Source: Stramenopiles sp. TOSAG23-2 (lineage: Eukaryota; Sar). From it: a stretch of 43,981 bases of DNA. The stretch covers positions 1-43,981 of the forward strand of contig LT649290.1 in assembly GCA_900128395.1 (NCBI GenBank), written 5' to 3'. Positions 10,701 through 20,568 of this stretch are shown here, one piece after another. How positions within the stretch are numbered: the stretch's first letter is position 1; each line of letters starts with the position of its first letter. The notes below the pieces were generated by a model. That model saw nothing but the letters and a program-made list of their open reading frames with translations, had not been told where the DNA came from and made no database searches. A program made the translations under genes and the position numbers.

Positions 10701-12597
10701 ACTATCGACAATATTTGTTGGTCGTTTAAAATCACAACATGAAGATGTACGTAAGATTGCATCAAATAATCGTACACCCGGTCTACCATTTGGTAAATGA
10801 TATATACGTATTTGAAATTCTGAATCTACTTCAATATTTGGATGGAATGATATAACATTATCCAACCACGTAGCATTACGTACACCGCCAATCATGCTTG
10901 TAAATAATAATTCATTTTTCGAATTCATAATCATTACATATGGTCTACACCCAGTCACTGTTACATGTGGTATACTATGTAATAAAATTGTCCGTAATTT
11001 CATTCTAGATTTTGGAGGTAAAGCTGATATTTTTATCCCCAACATAATTTGTGCTGTTGTTATTCATATTAATTAATAATCTTTCTTGTTTATGCGCATA
11101 TAATAAATCACCTAATAATCTAGATTTCTTTAAAAATTCTGCTTTATCAAACTTCGAATATATTCCTAACTTTTGCTTTACGTAATCAACCATTTTTTGA
11201 CCATTACTTGTTCTTCCATTGCTAACTTTGTTGATATTATTAGTATTATTGCTATTACTTTTACTTTTATTTTTCTTTCGTTTAGGCGATTTTAATCTCC
11301 GTATTGGCGTTACTCTTGTATTTTGCTTCATTACACCTAATGCATAACGCATTGATTCTTCCACTGATGGGTCATTGGACATACGTAAATAATATGCTGT
11401 TGCTATTGTATGCATGACAACAGTGGAGGATCCTAACAAGACAATGGCATGCTGTTTATGTGGATATTTAACAAAATTATTTCTGTAATTATTGCTCTCA
11501 TGATTGATGCTTATATTTGCATCGTTTGTGAAATATGGGCCAAAATAATAAAGCCAATCTGCAATATCACTTGTTACTTTAAATAAGATATTCCATGATG
11601 GTCCTAAATGATTTCCATTATGCGATGCTTGCAAAATGTTTTGTTTATTATATTCATTTGCATTTAATAATCGTTTCATTTTCTCAGGGCAAACATCGTC
11701 TTCCTCTTCTGTATTTCGTGGAATGCCACAATCAAAAACTTTATAAATATTTGTTTTAGAACAAAATTTTCCAATACTATTTAAAATTTTACGTGCATTG
11801 GATGTATTTCGATTCGATATCAATGCATCAGCTAAGATAGCTGTGCTATTTGGATCTAATATATAAAAATTATCCATAAAACGTATCGTATGCGGTGGTG
11901 CCTTCGTAGTATTGCCATTACTACTGCCATTGCTTGTTATGTAACTCTTGCCCCCAACGCTACTATTGCTTTTTGAACGCTTTAGCAATGAATATAAGGA
12001 TAAACGTTGTTTTGTTGGTGATTGTGGTGGTGTTGCTAATGAAAAATGTTCTTGTTCTTTAAAATGATGAGATGACGAAGGACTTTGTGGTGGTGTCACC
12101 ATACCACGTAGTTCTGGTGTAGTAAATGGAGAACCATTTCGACTATTGTAGCCCGTATTTCCATCATAGTTACTTGGATCATGGTTCCCATCATCATTAT
12201 TATCAAAATTATCTTCATATTCCACATCGTACGAGTCATCATTAGTGGCTAAAGAACGTGCTCTTGCACGTGATGCTGAGGAACTACTACTACTACCACG
12301 TCGCAATAAGGACCACATTTTTGAACCAATTTTTGCGCCAAATGAACGCCTACGTTTTGGTGATATTTGTGTAATATTTGGTACACTACTTGAACGAACT
12401 GTTTTTGAACCAATTTTTGCGCCAAATGAACGCCTACGTTTTGGTGATATTTGTGTAATATTTGGTACACTACTTGAACGAACTGGGCGTGTATTATATG
12501 TCACGTTGTTTCTATGTCTATTAACATTATTTAGTCCTACTACTTCTTCTTCATTATTATTATTAGAAGAAGAAGATGCGGATACAAAAATCGACAT
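7703..12597 (-). CDS. PTEN-like pseudophosphatase / C2 / Tudor / CUE-like / RING-H2 protein, interrupted in this sequence
   Basis: Five collinear open stretches read as one protein from ATG at 12597 to TGA at 7703. Order: a Ser/Arg-rich N-terminus (12597-11950); a PTEN/tensin-like phosphatase region (about 11900-11330) whose catalytic loop position reads VLLGSSTV, lacking the Cys and Arg of CX5R; a C2 region with [20 protein letters not shown] and GCRPYVMI (about 11080-10760); an acidic stretch; a zinc-ribbon-like Cys cluster (about 10255-10110); a Tudor-like segment ([27 protein letters not shown], about 9890-9750); a proline tract; a CUE-like segment ([19 protein letters not shown], about 9220-9110); a small FGEGRV...LSWGRAY module; and a C-terminal RING-H2 ([25 protein letters not shown]). 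Collapsing six perfect tandem duplications and dropping one base near 11035 gives exactly 1391 codons. Likely role: a ubiquitin E3 that may sense lipid and modified protein through its other modules (inference). Confidence 0.7.
7770..7949. repeat. Perfect tandem duplication, 90 bp x 2, inside the RING
   Basis: Copies 7770-7859 and 7860-7949 are identical and in frame. They repeat the first half of the RING-H2 finger ([12 protein letters not shown] to HANC), so as written the protein has two N-terminal RING halves and one C-terminal half. Confidence 0.95.
8340..8595. repeat. Perfect tandem duplication, 128 bp x 2
   Basis: Copies 8340-8467 and 8468-8595 are identical. The length breaks the frame; removal of one copy restores continuous reading through [18 protein letters not shown] occurs at both outer edges. 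Confidence 0.95.
8646..8929. repeat. Perfect tandem duplication, 142 bp x 2
   Basis: Copies 8646-8787 and 8788-8929 are identical and frame-breaking. Collapse joins QSTARP to NRSLPPP in one frame. Confidence 0.95.
9204..9501. repeat. Perfect tandem duplication, 149 bp x 2
   Basis: Copies 9204-9352 and 9353-9501 are identical and frame-breaking. They span the proline tract and the start of the CUE-like segment. ATTT occurs at both outer edges. Confidence 0.95.
9569..9824. repeat. Perfect tandem duplication, 128 bp x 2
   Basis: Copies 9569-9696 and 9697-9824 are identical and frame-breaking. They duplicate the C-terminal part of the Tudor-like segment. Confidence 0.95.
12318..12485. repeat. 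Perfect tandem duplication, 84 bp x 2
   Basis: Copies 12318-12401 and 12402-12485 are identical and in frame, repeating a basic 28-residue segment ([11 protein letters not shown] to GAKIGSK) near the N-terminus. Confidence 0.95.
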
Positions 12598-14060
12598 CTT
12601 TTATTACTATATATTTTTCAACAGGATGATGGGGGAAAAGCAAGTGCGATAATACAATCTTTTTCCTATCTGATGTGTACGCGCGTGTATGTGGTTTTAT
12701 ATTATGTTATCTACAAGCAAATAATGATATACAAATTGTGTGTTTATATGTTACTATATATTTTATTATAGTTTAATTGAAATAAAAAAAAATGTCAAAA
12801 TGTCTCAAAATGTCGAATTATATATATATTGTACTATTTTCCGTTTCAAATACGTATCACCCTTTCTTTCAAAACAACGTAATAAAATTGAAATGATAAA
12901 TGGATGAAATACGTCGTACTTATTGTCTTTTGTATTTTTTTCTTTTTCTTTACATGTACAGAAATACAACGAGTATCTTCTACACACAGTAATATATCTT
13001 ATTAGCACATATATATAAATTTGCAATGTGACGACTCTTATGGAGGTAGTAAAACTATTGTGAAATAGAAATGGAAATATACATGGTAGAAATATGTATA
13101 TCAATATGTTAGATATACAGGTGATAATGGAAAGTTAGTAGTCGTCAAAAAATCAGTGTATATCGGATATTTTATAATACATGAACTAAGAATTGATATT
13201 TAAAGAAAAGTGCGTGCCATTTTGTGTTCTAGTTTGTCGAACGGAAAATTTTTCATTTTTTCACAAGCAAATAAAAAAAAAAAGTAAAAACAAATGATAG
13301 ACACGTATTCGAGTACAATGTTTGGTATACTAAAACACCACAGGAAAATGAAAAATGAAACCCAAATATAGCGGATCTTCTATTACTCCTCTAAGCAGGG
13401 AGAAGGGAGACTCATTTTTAATACATGGACATACCATTAGCAGAGTAGCTTTGTTTTTTTTTATCAGGATTTTTCAGATTTTGGACACTCTATTCATAGT
13501 CTAATAAGTATAACATGTCACTTTAATATGTAAATAGCATTGCACAAAAAAATGGGATTTCACACATGACTTTTATGAGTTTAAATATTGTCTGTATATC
13601 ATATGAATGAAGAAAGTATGTCGTAATTGGGGGATTTATGCACTCGTACAAATTTTTATTTTTGACATAGTTTGTCTCTGTTCTATGTGTATTTAGTATC
13701 TTTAGAGATATTATTAACTGACTACGTAAATGTTTTTAAACATAAACAAAATGTTTTTTATATTTTTTTTTTTGTCCATCACCATTTTTTTAGTTGAATT
13801 TTACAATTATTGATGCATTCCACAACTGCACGAGATTGGGGTGATTTTTGTAATTTACAAGTGCGTACATGCCCACATGCCCCAGTTTATGTCGTGTTTC
13901 GTCTCGAATTTTTGCATTTAGACCATAAAAATTAGCAGACTTTATACTAATTGTCTAAATATTTTGAATCGTGCTAATTTTTAATATATGATATATAATT
14001 TACGAGAGTTATATTTTAATGTGTTTTATTCATTTTAAACGCCCACGCTCTCTCTCAAAA
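12598..14060. other. Gene-free spacer, 1.46 kb
   Basis: Upstream of the RING gene (transcribed leftward) and downstream of the CLN5-like gene. It contains many T-runs and weak stop-rich frames. I found no convincing tRNA, repeat or coding segment. It should hold the RING gene promoter. Confidence 0.55.
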
Positions 14061-15425
14061 TCACTCCCTCTTCTTCTTGCTCTTTAACTTTCGTATATTA
14101 TCGCTAACGCTGCTGCTACTATTAGCTAATAACATTCTATTTTGACGGCAGGAATGTATTTTCCTTGCAATGAAAGTTAATAATATCAAACCAAGAAATC
14201 CACCAATAATTGATGCAGCTTGTATTTGAACATCATCCCCAGCTAATATATACCAATAGTCAACATATTTTAACGCATCATGTTGTGTATCTCCTTCCTC
14301 GATTTTCTCTGGCAATGCACAATGACGTGGAGAGGTAAAAATATCTGCTCGTTCAGGTGGCATATATAATGGCATGTAACAATAATTGATAAATGGCGAT
14401 GCAAGTTTAAATTTTGTATATCCACGACCATATCCTCCTGTACCTTTGTATATGTAGGAATTAATTCCACGGATCGATACAAGGGAAAAAAATGTACGTG
14501 CATATGTAAATTCTATATTGATGATTCCCATATGTCGTTTAATCTCTTCATAATAATTTACGATATCTGGCCAAATATCAACATCATCATGAATACTGTC
14601 AACCTCTTCCATTTCCGAAGCATATAAAACAATATGATCTCTAAATACATGATTTTCAGGATCAAAAGTGGTTGAATCATCTTCATACAATACCCACAAA
14701 GCATCTGTTATGAAATCATGGCATATTTGTGAAGTAATGACTGTACCTTCCCCAGCAATTGCTAATTCTAACGGTTCAAATGTATCATGTGTTTTGTTGT
14801 ACGTTCGTATCCATTGTGACAATAAATTTACCGCACGGCCACTTGTATATCCTAATGATGTTATGTTTGTATATCGTTCATGGTCAATACCAGTTTCAAC
14901 TTGTACATTTGCTTTATTATTCCATAAAAGTTCATATTTTGATTTATCAACGTTAAATGTATATGGAAATATAGTTCGCAATACTTTATCCATGAAAGTT
15001 TGATCGACTTTTAAAAGATCTGGATGCACCACGTGTCTAATTTCATCCGTTTCTTCAGGTGAATAATCTGCCACTAATGCTTCATGGTCATAATCACTTT
15101 TACTACCGTCCATATTAATATGCATTGGTCGTAATGCAATAGCAGAATGGTATGCATTCCATGGTGTCCCAGATAAATTCCAAGATGCCATTACAAATTC
15201 TAAATATAACATTTCATACTCTGTATCTTCTGATTGCAACGGCCAAACACCTTCAAATACAAATCCCCCCTTGTTTTTCTTTGGGATGCTATTGGCTGAA
15301 GTGGCGGTGCCACTAATGCTGCTGCTACTGCTGCTACTACTACGTGCTATTATTATATTATTAATAATAATAATATTAATTACATAGATACAAATTATTA
15401 TAATTTTTTTAAACAACATCATCAT
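14061..15425 (-). CDS. CLN5-like lysosomal/secretory protein with C-terminal membrane anchor
   Basis: 454 residues. A hydrophobic N-terminus rich in Ile is a probable signal peptide or anchor, followed by a Ser-rich stretch. The core resembles the CLN5 family: AYHSAIALRP places a His at residue 93 and SQICHDFITDAL places a Cys at residue 235, matching the H-x-A-I-x-x-R and C-x-x-F-[VI] contexts of the human catalytic His166 and Cys280. Human CLN5 is a soluble lysosomal protein with an N1pC/P60-like papain fold, reported as a thioesterase and as the bis(monoacylglycero)phosphate synthase. Several N-glycosylation sequons (NLSG, NITS, NKTH) fit a luminal protein. Unlike human CLN5, this one ends with a strong membrane helix (SIIGGFLGLILLTFIA, about residues 413-428) and a basic cytoplasmic tail. 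The family call rests on motif order, not overall identity, and is therefore moderate. Confidence 0.6.
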   Translation of the reverse strand: MMMLFKKIIIICIYVINIIIINNIIIARSSSSSSSSISGTATSANSIPKKNKGGFVFEGVWPLQSEDTEYEMLYLEFVMASWNLSGTPWNAYHSAIALRPMHINMDGSKSDYDHEALVADYSPEETDEIRHVVHPDLLKVDQTFMDKVLRTIFPYTFNVDKSKYELLWNNKANVQVETGIDHERYTNITSLGYTSGRAVNLLSQWIRTYNKTHDTFEPLELAIAGEGTVITSQICHDFITDALWVLYEDDSTTFDPENHVFRDHIVLYASEMEEVDSIHDDVDIWPDIVNYYEEIKRHMGIINIEFTYARTFFSLVSIRGINSYIYKGTGGYGRGYTKFKLASPFINYCYMPLYMPPERADIFTSPRHCALPEKIEEGDTQHDALKYVDYWYILAGDDVQIQAASIIGGFLGLILLTFIARKIHSCRQNRMLLANSSSSVSDNIRKLKSKKKRE

Positions 15426-15800
15426 ATTTATCCTTATTTTATATATATAATCTTCTCTACCAAATATAAGACACTAATATAATACTGTATACTATAATTA
15501 TTATTATGTATATACGATATTGATAAAAAGGGGGTATTACTTCGATCAAACAACAAGAAATGCATTTTCCATATGATCCACTTTGAAATATTATATATTA
15601 TACTTTTGTTTTATTATTTCTTTTTTTGTTGTTTTGTTTTTTTGTGCTTCTTCTTTTTTGTTGTTTTGTTGTTTTGGTGGTGGTGTGGTGGTGTTATTTA
15701 CTGATGTATAATAGTGGTGGGCACGTTGGCAGTTTGTAAAGATGATTTTTACAGTATATAGGCTATATTATAGCCCTACCTGATTGATAAGCACATAAAC

Positions 15801-16053
15801 GAAAGGCACTATGCTACTATGCTTGACCATTTTTTTTTTTTTACGAGATGCACATTTTCGGATATTATTAGATTAAATAATTTAATTTTTCAAGTTATTT
15901 GTCATTTTCGTCATTTAAATAGTAATATCATTAGTTTTTGATTCAGATATTTTTCACTCAAAATTTTACTCAAATCAGTGATGTCATTTTTGGAATTTAG
16001 ATGTCGATATTTTTTCGATCAGAAAAAAAAAATGGTCAAGCATACTGCCTTTC
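15801..16053. mobile_element. MITE-like element with about 30-bp terminal inverted repeats
   Basis: The left end reads GAAAGGCACTATGCT, then ATGCTTGACCA and a T-run (15801-15842). The right end (16021-16053) is its reverse complement: an A-run, TGGTCAAGCAT, then TGCCTTTC. The left arm has an extra 8-bp repeat of CTATGCTA type. The 180-bp interior is AT-rich and non-coding. No clear target-site duplication is visible, so a large RNA hairpin is an alternative. Confidence 0.5.
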
Positions 16054-16194
16054 ATTACCTGAGTATACGAATAGACTATAGCATAGCGGGGTTTCCTGAG
16101 TAATACAGAATACAGCCCCTCATTTCCCGAAGACTACCTTACACAAGGAAAAATTTCTGAAATCCCGTCACGTACTTTTTTTAAAATATACTAA

Positions 16195-16458
16195 GTATAT
16201 ATATACTTAATATATTTTAAGATTCCTATTTGATTTGATAGAAATATTAGTATACCAATATATATACTTAATATATTTTAAGATTCCTATTTCCTATTAG
16301 TATACAAATATATATACGTAATATATTTTAAGATTCCTATTTGATTTGATAGAAATATTAGTATACAAATATATATACGTAATATATTTTAAGATTCCTA
16401 TTTCCTTTGATAGAACTATTAGCTATTAGTATACAAATATATATACGTAATATATTTA
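16195..16458. repeat. AT-rich minisatellite, about five units
   Basis: Units share a core TATATAC[TG]TAATATATTTTAAG followed by ATTCCTATTT and an optional GATTTGATAGAAATATTAG block. Cores begin near 16207, 16268, 16319, 16379 and 16448, so unit length varies from about 51 to 69 bp because that block is present or shortened. Confidence 0.8.
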
Positions 16459-16641
16459 AAAAAAAAAAGATCCTCCAAAAAAAAATCTATCTTATTCTAG
16501 CACCTCCTACTATGCTGGTATGCACCTATAGAATTATCCATTATTATTTATTATTTATTTATTAATAATATATATATAAAATAAATATATATATACATTC
16601 ATCGAAGGGGAGAAGAGGAGAAAGATTGTTCACTGCGATTA

Positions 16642-16652
16642 TATATATAAAA
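16642..16652 (+). promoter_or_regulatory. TATA-like element before VPS50
   Basis: TATATATAAAA lies about 95 bp before the ATG and follows a less AT-rich stretch (TTCACTGCGA). A plausible TATA box, but only by position and composition. Confidence 0.3.
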
Positions 16653-16743
16653 CAGCATTCTTCTAGAAAACAGACAAACTTAAACTTATAATTCTTTTTT
16701 TGTTTCAATTGACATTATATAAACACGCGAATTAAATAGCATC

Positions 16744-17947
16744 ATGTTTGGAAAATTTAAAAAACGTTTTGTAAATACATTGAAAAGTAGTAGTAATAAT
16801 AATAATAAAACACCACCATCCGTGAAAATACCTGCGAAAGATAAACAAGATATTATGGCAGCATTATCTTCCCCTATGAAAAATAATAATAATAACAATA
16901 CTACCACAAATGATGAAATGGATGGTCAGGCAAAAGATAGGTTATTTACATCAAGGCGAGCACGTGGTTCGTTTACACTTGATGATAATGAAGTAAAAAC
17001 TGGAGATATTGGTGAAACATTACGTAGTGAAAAAGAAATATTGCTTCAATTTGATGCTGAATATTTTGATCCTAATTGTGATGCTATTAAAAAAGCATTA
17101 GAAATTATGACAAATAAAATACCATCAAGACCCGCACCAAAACGTTCCAACCCATTTGCAACAGCAAATAAAAACAACAACGCTGTTGCTGCTGCTACCA
17201 CTACTACTAATAATAATGATTCGGGAAATCCCTTCAATAATAATTCCACTACTTCTTCTTTATCTGATGGAAATCCTTTTGCATCTACAAGTACAAATAA
17301 TAATAATAATAATAATAATGTTAACATTGGCAACGCCAACATACAAAATAACAACAATGATGATGAAGATAAACTTGCAAACTCGGTTGTATGGGGAAAA
17401 GAAGATATTGCATATACAAAACGTTCAATACGTGAAATTACCGATAATGTTCTGATGGATTCTATTAGTGAACATGATCGGATAAAAGATGTAATTGATC
17501 GACGTTTAATGAATGAAGTTGTTGCTAATTATAATAAATTTATTAAAGGTTTGCAACATGTAAATGAAGTAGATATGGATTTAACACGAGCTAGTTTATT
17601 TGTTAAAACGGCTAGAAAACAATTATTACATTCAAAGGAAACAGTGGTAAATGATAGCTTAACCCTTGTAACTAAATTAAGACGTGGACAACGAATGCAA
17701 CAATTATATGAAGCAGTTATATTAATAAAACAATTATCAAATTTAGAAAATGATATAACCAATTCCGTAGAAAAAGATGAATTTGTACATGCAGAAAATT
17801 TACTACGAAATGCCTCATTGACATTAAAAGGTGATATGGCAAGTGAATTTACATCTTTGAATAATGTTAGAAATCGATTAGATCATATACGTCCATGGCT
17901 ACGTCGTCAAATTGATGAATTTTTGCAAATCAATATTATACCAACAT

Positions 17948-17993
<46 letters not shown>

Positions 17994-20568
17994 CAACGAG
18001 AATAATAATAATATTATTAATAATAATAACACAAATGATGATAATAATAATAGTCCAAACAAATTTTCAACTTCAAATTATTGTAAAATCATAAAAGCAT
18101 ATCATATTGCTGATTTACATTTAGAAGACATCGATGCAATGGATCGAAATAATAACGATGTTCGTGATGATGATGATGAATATCAAATGACGTATATGTT
18201 TGCTTCAAAATATCGTATGAAAGGTCCATTATATTCTAAAATAGGAATTACTGGAATGGCGGAACGAATGCAAACTTATTTTTTAAATGGAATAGAAAGT
18301 ATCATTCGCAATGAAGTCGATATTACATTGCCAGGTCCTAGCGTAACACGAAATCGTTTAGCATCTGTATCTAGTCGTAGTAGTTTCTCGGGTAGCATAA
18401 GTAGTAACACAAGCAATACAGAACGAAGCAATAGTCCAACGCAACAAGTAGATGATGATGATGCATATCTTGCTGCTTGTAAAAAATTGAATACGAATCA
18501 ATTTATTGATATATTAAGAAAAATATTGTTCAACTTGACCGAATTGTTACATTCGCATTTCTTATGTACACAATGGCATAGGGACCCATTTTCATCTTTA
18601 AATAACGATTTGAAGTATCTGTACCGTGCAAATCGTGATCAAGATGAATCGATGATGGCCCATTTACCATCCACACCTTTAAAGCAAGCAAGGAAAACAG
18701 CACCAAACGATATAGAAAATAAAATAGATATTGATAAAACAGAAGCAGATGAAGCAGACGATGACGACAAGGATAATGATGCAAATAATGAAGAATTAAT
18801 ATACCTTGCAAATGTTATAGCAAAAGGATTATTATCTTCACGTAAAATTGTATGGGATTGCATTGTAGAACGAATAGATTTTTTTCTTTCATCTGTCTCA
18901 ATAAAATGTCCGAATTTTCACATTTATCATGCAGCAGAAGTGGTTACTTTATTAAAAGGGATGGATAAAGTAGGTGCGGATTTCTTGCAAGATCATAGTC
19001 ATGAATATTTTGAAAGTTTGATTCAAAAATTCTCTGAAAAATATTTAAGTTCTTTTCAAAAACATGCATTTAATACACTTTCTGATTTTTTAAATCGTGA
19101 AAATTGGGAATCATTGCATGTATCATTAAAAGAATTAGGTGGTATGGAAACATTGGTATTGCGGCATGCAAAGGATGGCCATTTGAATTCAAAATGGGAT
19201 GAAATATCTAACATAAAAAATGCTTTAATAGGAAATGATGATGATGCATCAATTAATTGTTTTGAGAATTATATAGTAGATGGAAATCCATTTAAAGTTC
19301 TATATACTCCAACAAATGCAGCATTGGCAAAATCTACGACAAGCACGACAACTCCAATGGCAAAGAAAATTAGCTCAGGAAATATCGATGACGATGAAGA
19401 TGATGAAGAAGCTAAATTAAAAGCAGATGCTAGAGTAATGACATCTACATCTGTCAATGGTTATAGTAAATTTGCAGGTTTATATTATCAAATTATGGAC
19501 GTATTTCCACATGTTAGTAAAACAGCGATACATGGATTGTTTCATCTAGTCGATTACTACATGCATGCGGTGATAAATATTTTTTTGCCAAATGAAATTT
19601 TAGAAGATATTTTAAGAGGAACACCCCCAAATGATGATATGAATGGGCCATGTTGGCGTTATATTAATTTACGCAAGACTGCTATACGTATTGATAATAA
19701 AATAAATGGTAAAAATAATAAAGGTCGATTTGTACGTTCATCATCATTAGGAAATGATATGGGTAATGAAAATTCTTTGTATGGATTGGAAAAGTCTTGC
19801 ATAGCAACAGAATCATTGTTTTTTCTTAACGAAATCAATGAATTTTTATTGCGACGTTTAGAAAGTAATATATTGAAAAATAATGAGTTGAAACAATTAT
19901 TCAGCACATGCCATACACAAAGTCAAGTTGCTATTGAAGAGTTCCGTTCGTTAATGTACGATGTCTCTGCACGACGTGTGTTACCACGAAAAGATATATT
20001 AGCACTTGTCGCTCGTTATAAATGGGATAAAAAAGATTTGCCTGAAACATATTATCCATATGTAACGACGATGTTAGAGAAAGTTGGCAAAGCATCTGGT
20101 CAAATGCAATCCATGATTTCAAAGCATTTACATGGCAAGGTATGGGTATCGTTAGTAGATGTATTGATGGAGCATTTGCTCGAAGCATTGAGTCGTGTTA
20201 AAAAATGTACTAATAATGGTAGAGCACAAATGGCGTTAGATTTAGCTACATTGTATCGTGGTTTAGAACAAATTGCATCGGAAAGTACACAATCAAAACG
20301 TAGAAATATACTTTCATCGTTTATCAAAGCATATTATTTTGATAAACCTGAAGACATATTGATTTGGATGGAAGCTGGTTTAACAGAAGGTGGAGAATTT
20401 TCACAAGATCACGTATTAGCAAAACGACATTTCTTATCTTTGATATCGTTAGAAAAATCACCTATATCAAAATTATCAAGATCAAAACGTAATGATTTAA
20501 AAAAGAGAATCGAGGAAGTTTGGATGAAATCGATATTGAAAAAGACGATGGCAAATGAGAATATGTGA
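16744..20568 (+). CDS. VPS50: VPS50 / syndetin, EARP tethering complex subunit
   Basis: 1274 residues, longer than the roughly 960 of animal VPS50 because of Asn/Asp-rich inserts. After a low-complexity N-terminus, the family core begins with EYFDP (about residue 106) and continues through a Vps54-type N-terminal helical region (VIDRRLMNEVVANYNKFIKG, LRRGQRMQQLYEAVILIKQL). The C-terminal DUF2451-like syndetin domain includes YYQIMDVFPHVSKTAIHGLF (about residues 912-931) and FIKAYYFDKPEDILIWM near the end. VPS50 replaces VPS54 in the GARP-like EARP complex, which tethers vesicles in endosomal recycling. A poly-Asn tract (about residues 402-440) interrupts the middle. Four NPF motifs (residues 136, 162, 177, 848) are a notable extra. 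The start is the first ATG after an in-frame stop. No frame break is seen. Confidence 0.85.

Larger units (their letters stand above)
15426..16743. other. Divergent promoter region with inverted-repeat element and minisatellite
   Basis: Separates the CLN5-like (-) and VPS50 (+) genes. It holds T/G-rich DNA at 15600-15700, an inverted-repeat element at 15801-16053, a minisatellite at 16195-16458 and a TATA-like string near 16645. No coding frame is supported. Confidence 0.6.

Noticed and set aside
5873-12485. The tandem duplications could be introns made by duplication of an AGGT site
   Set aside because: Clean removal by GT-AG splicing needs AGGT on the coding strand inside each unit. I see it only in the 94-bp unit (TTAGGTACC); the 96, 90 and 128-bp (8340) units I checked lack it, and in-frame units need no splicing.
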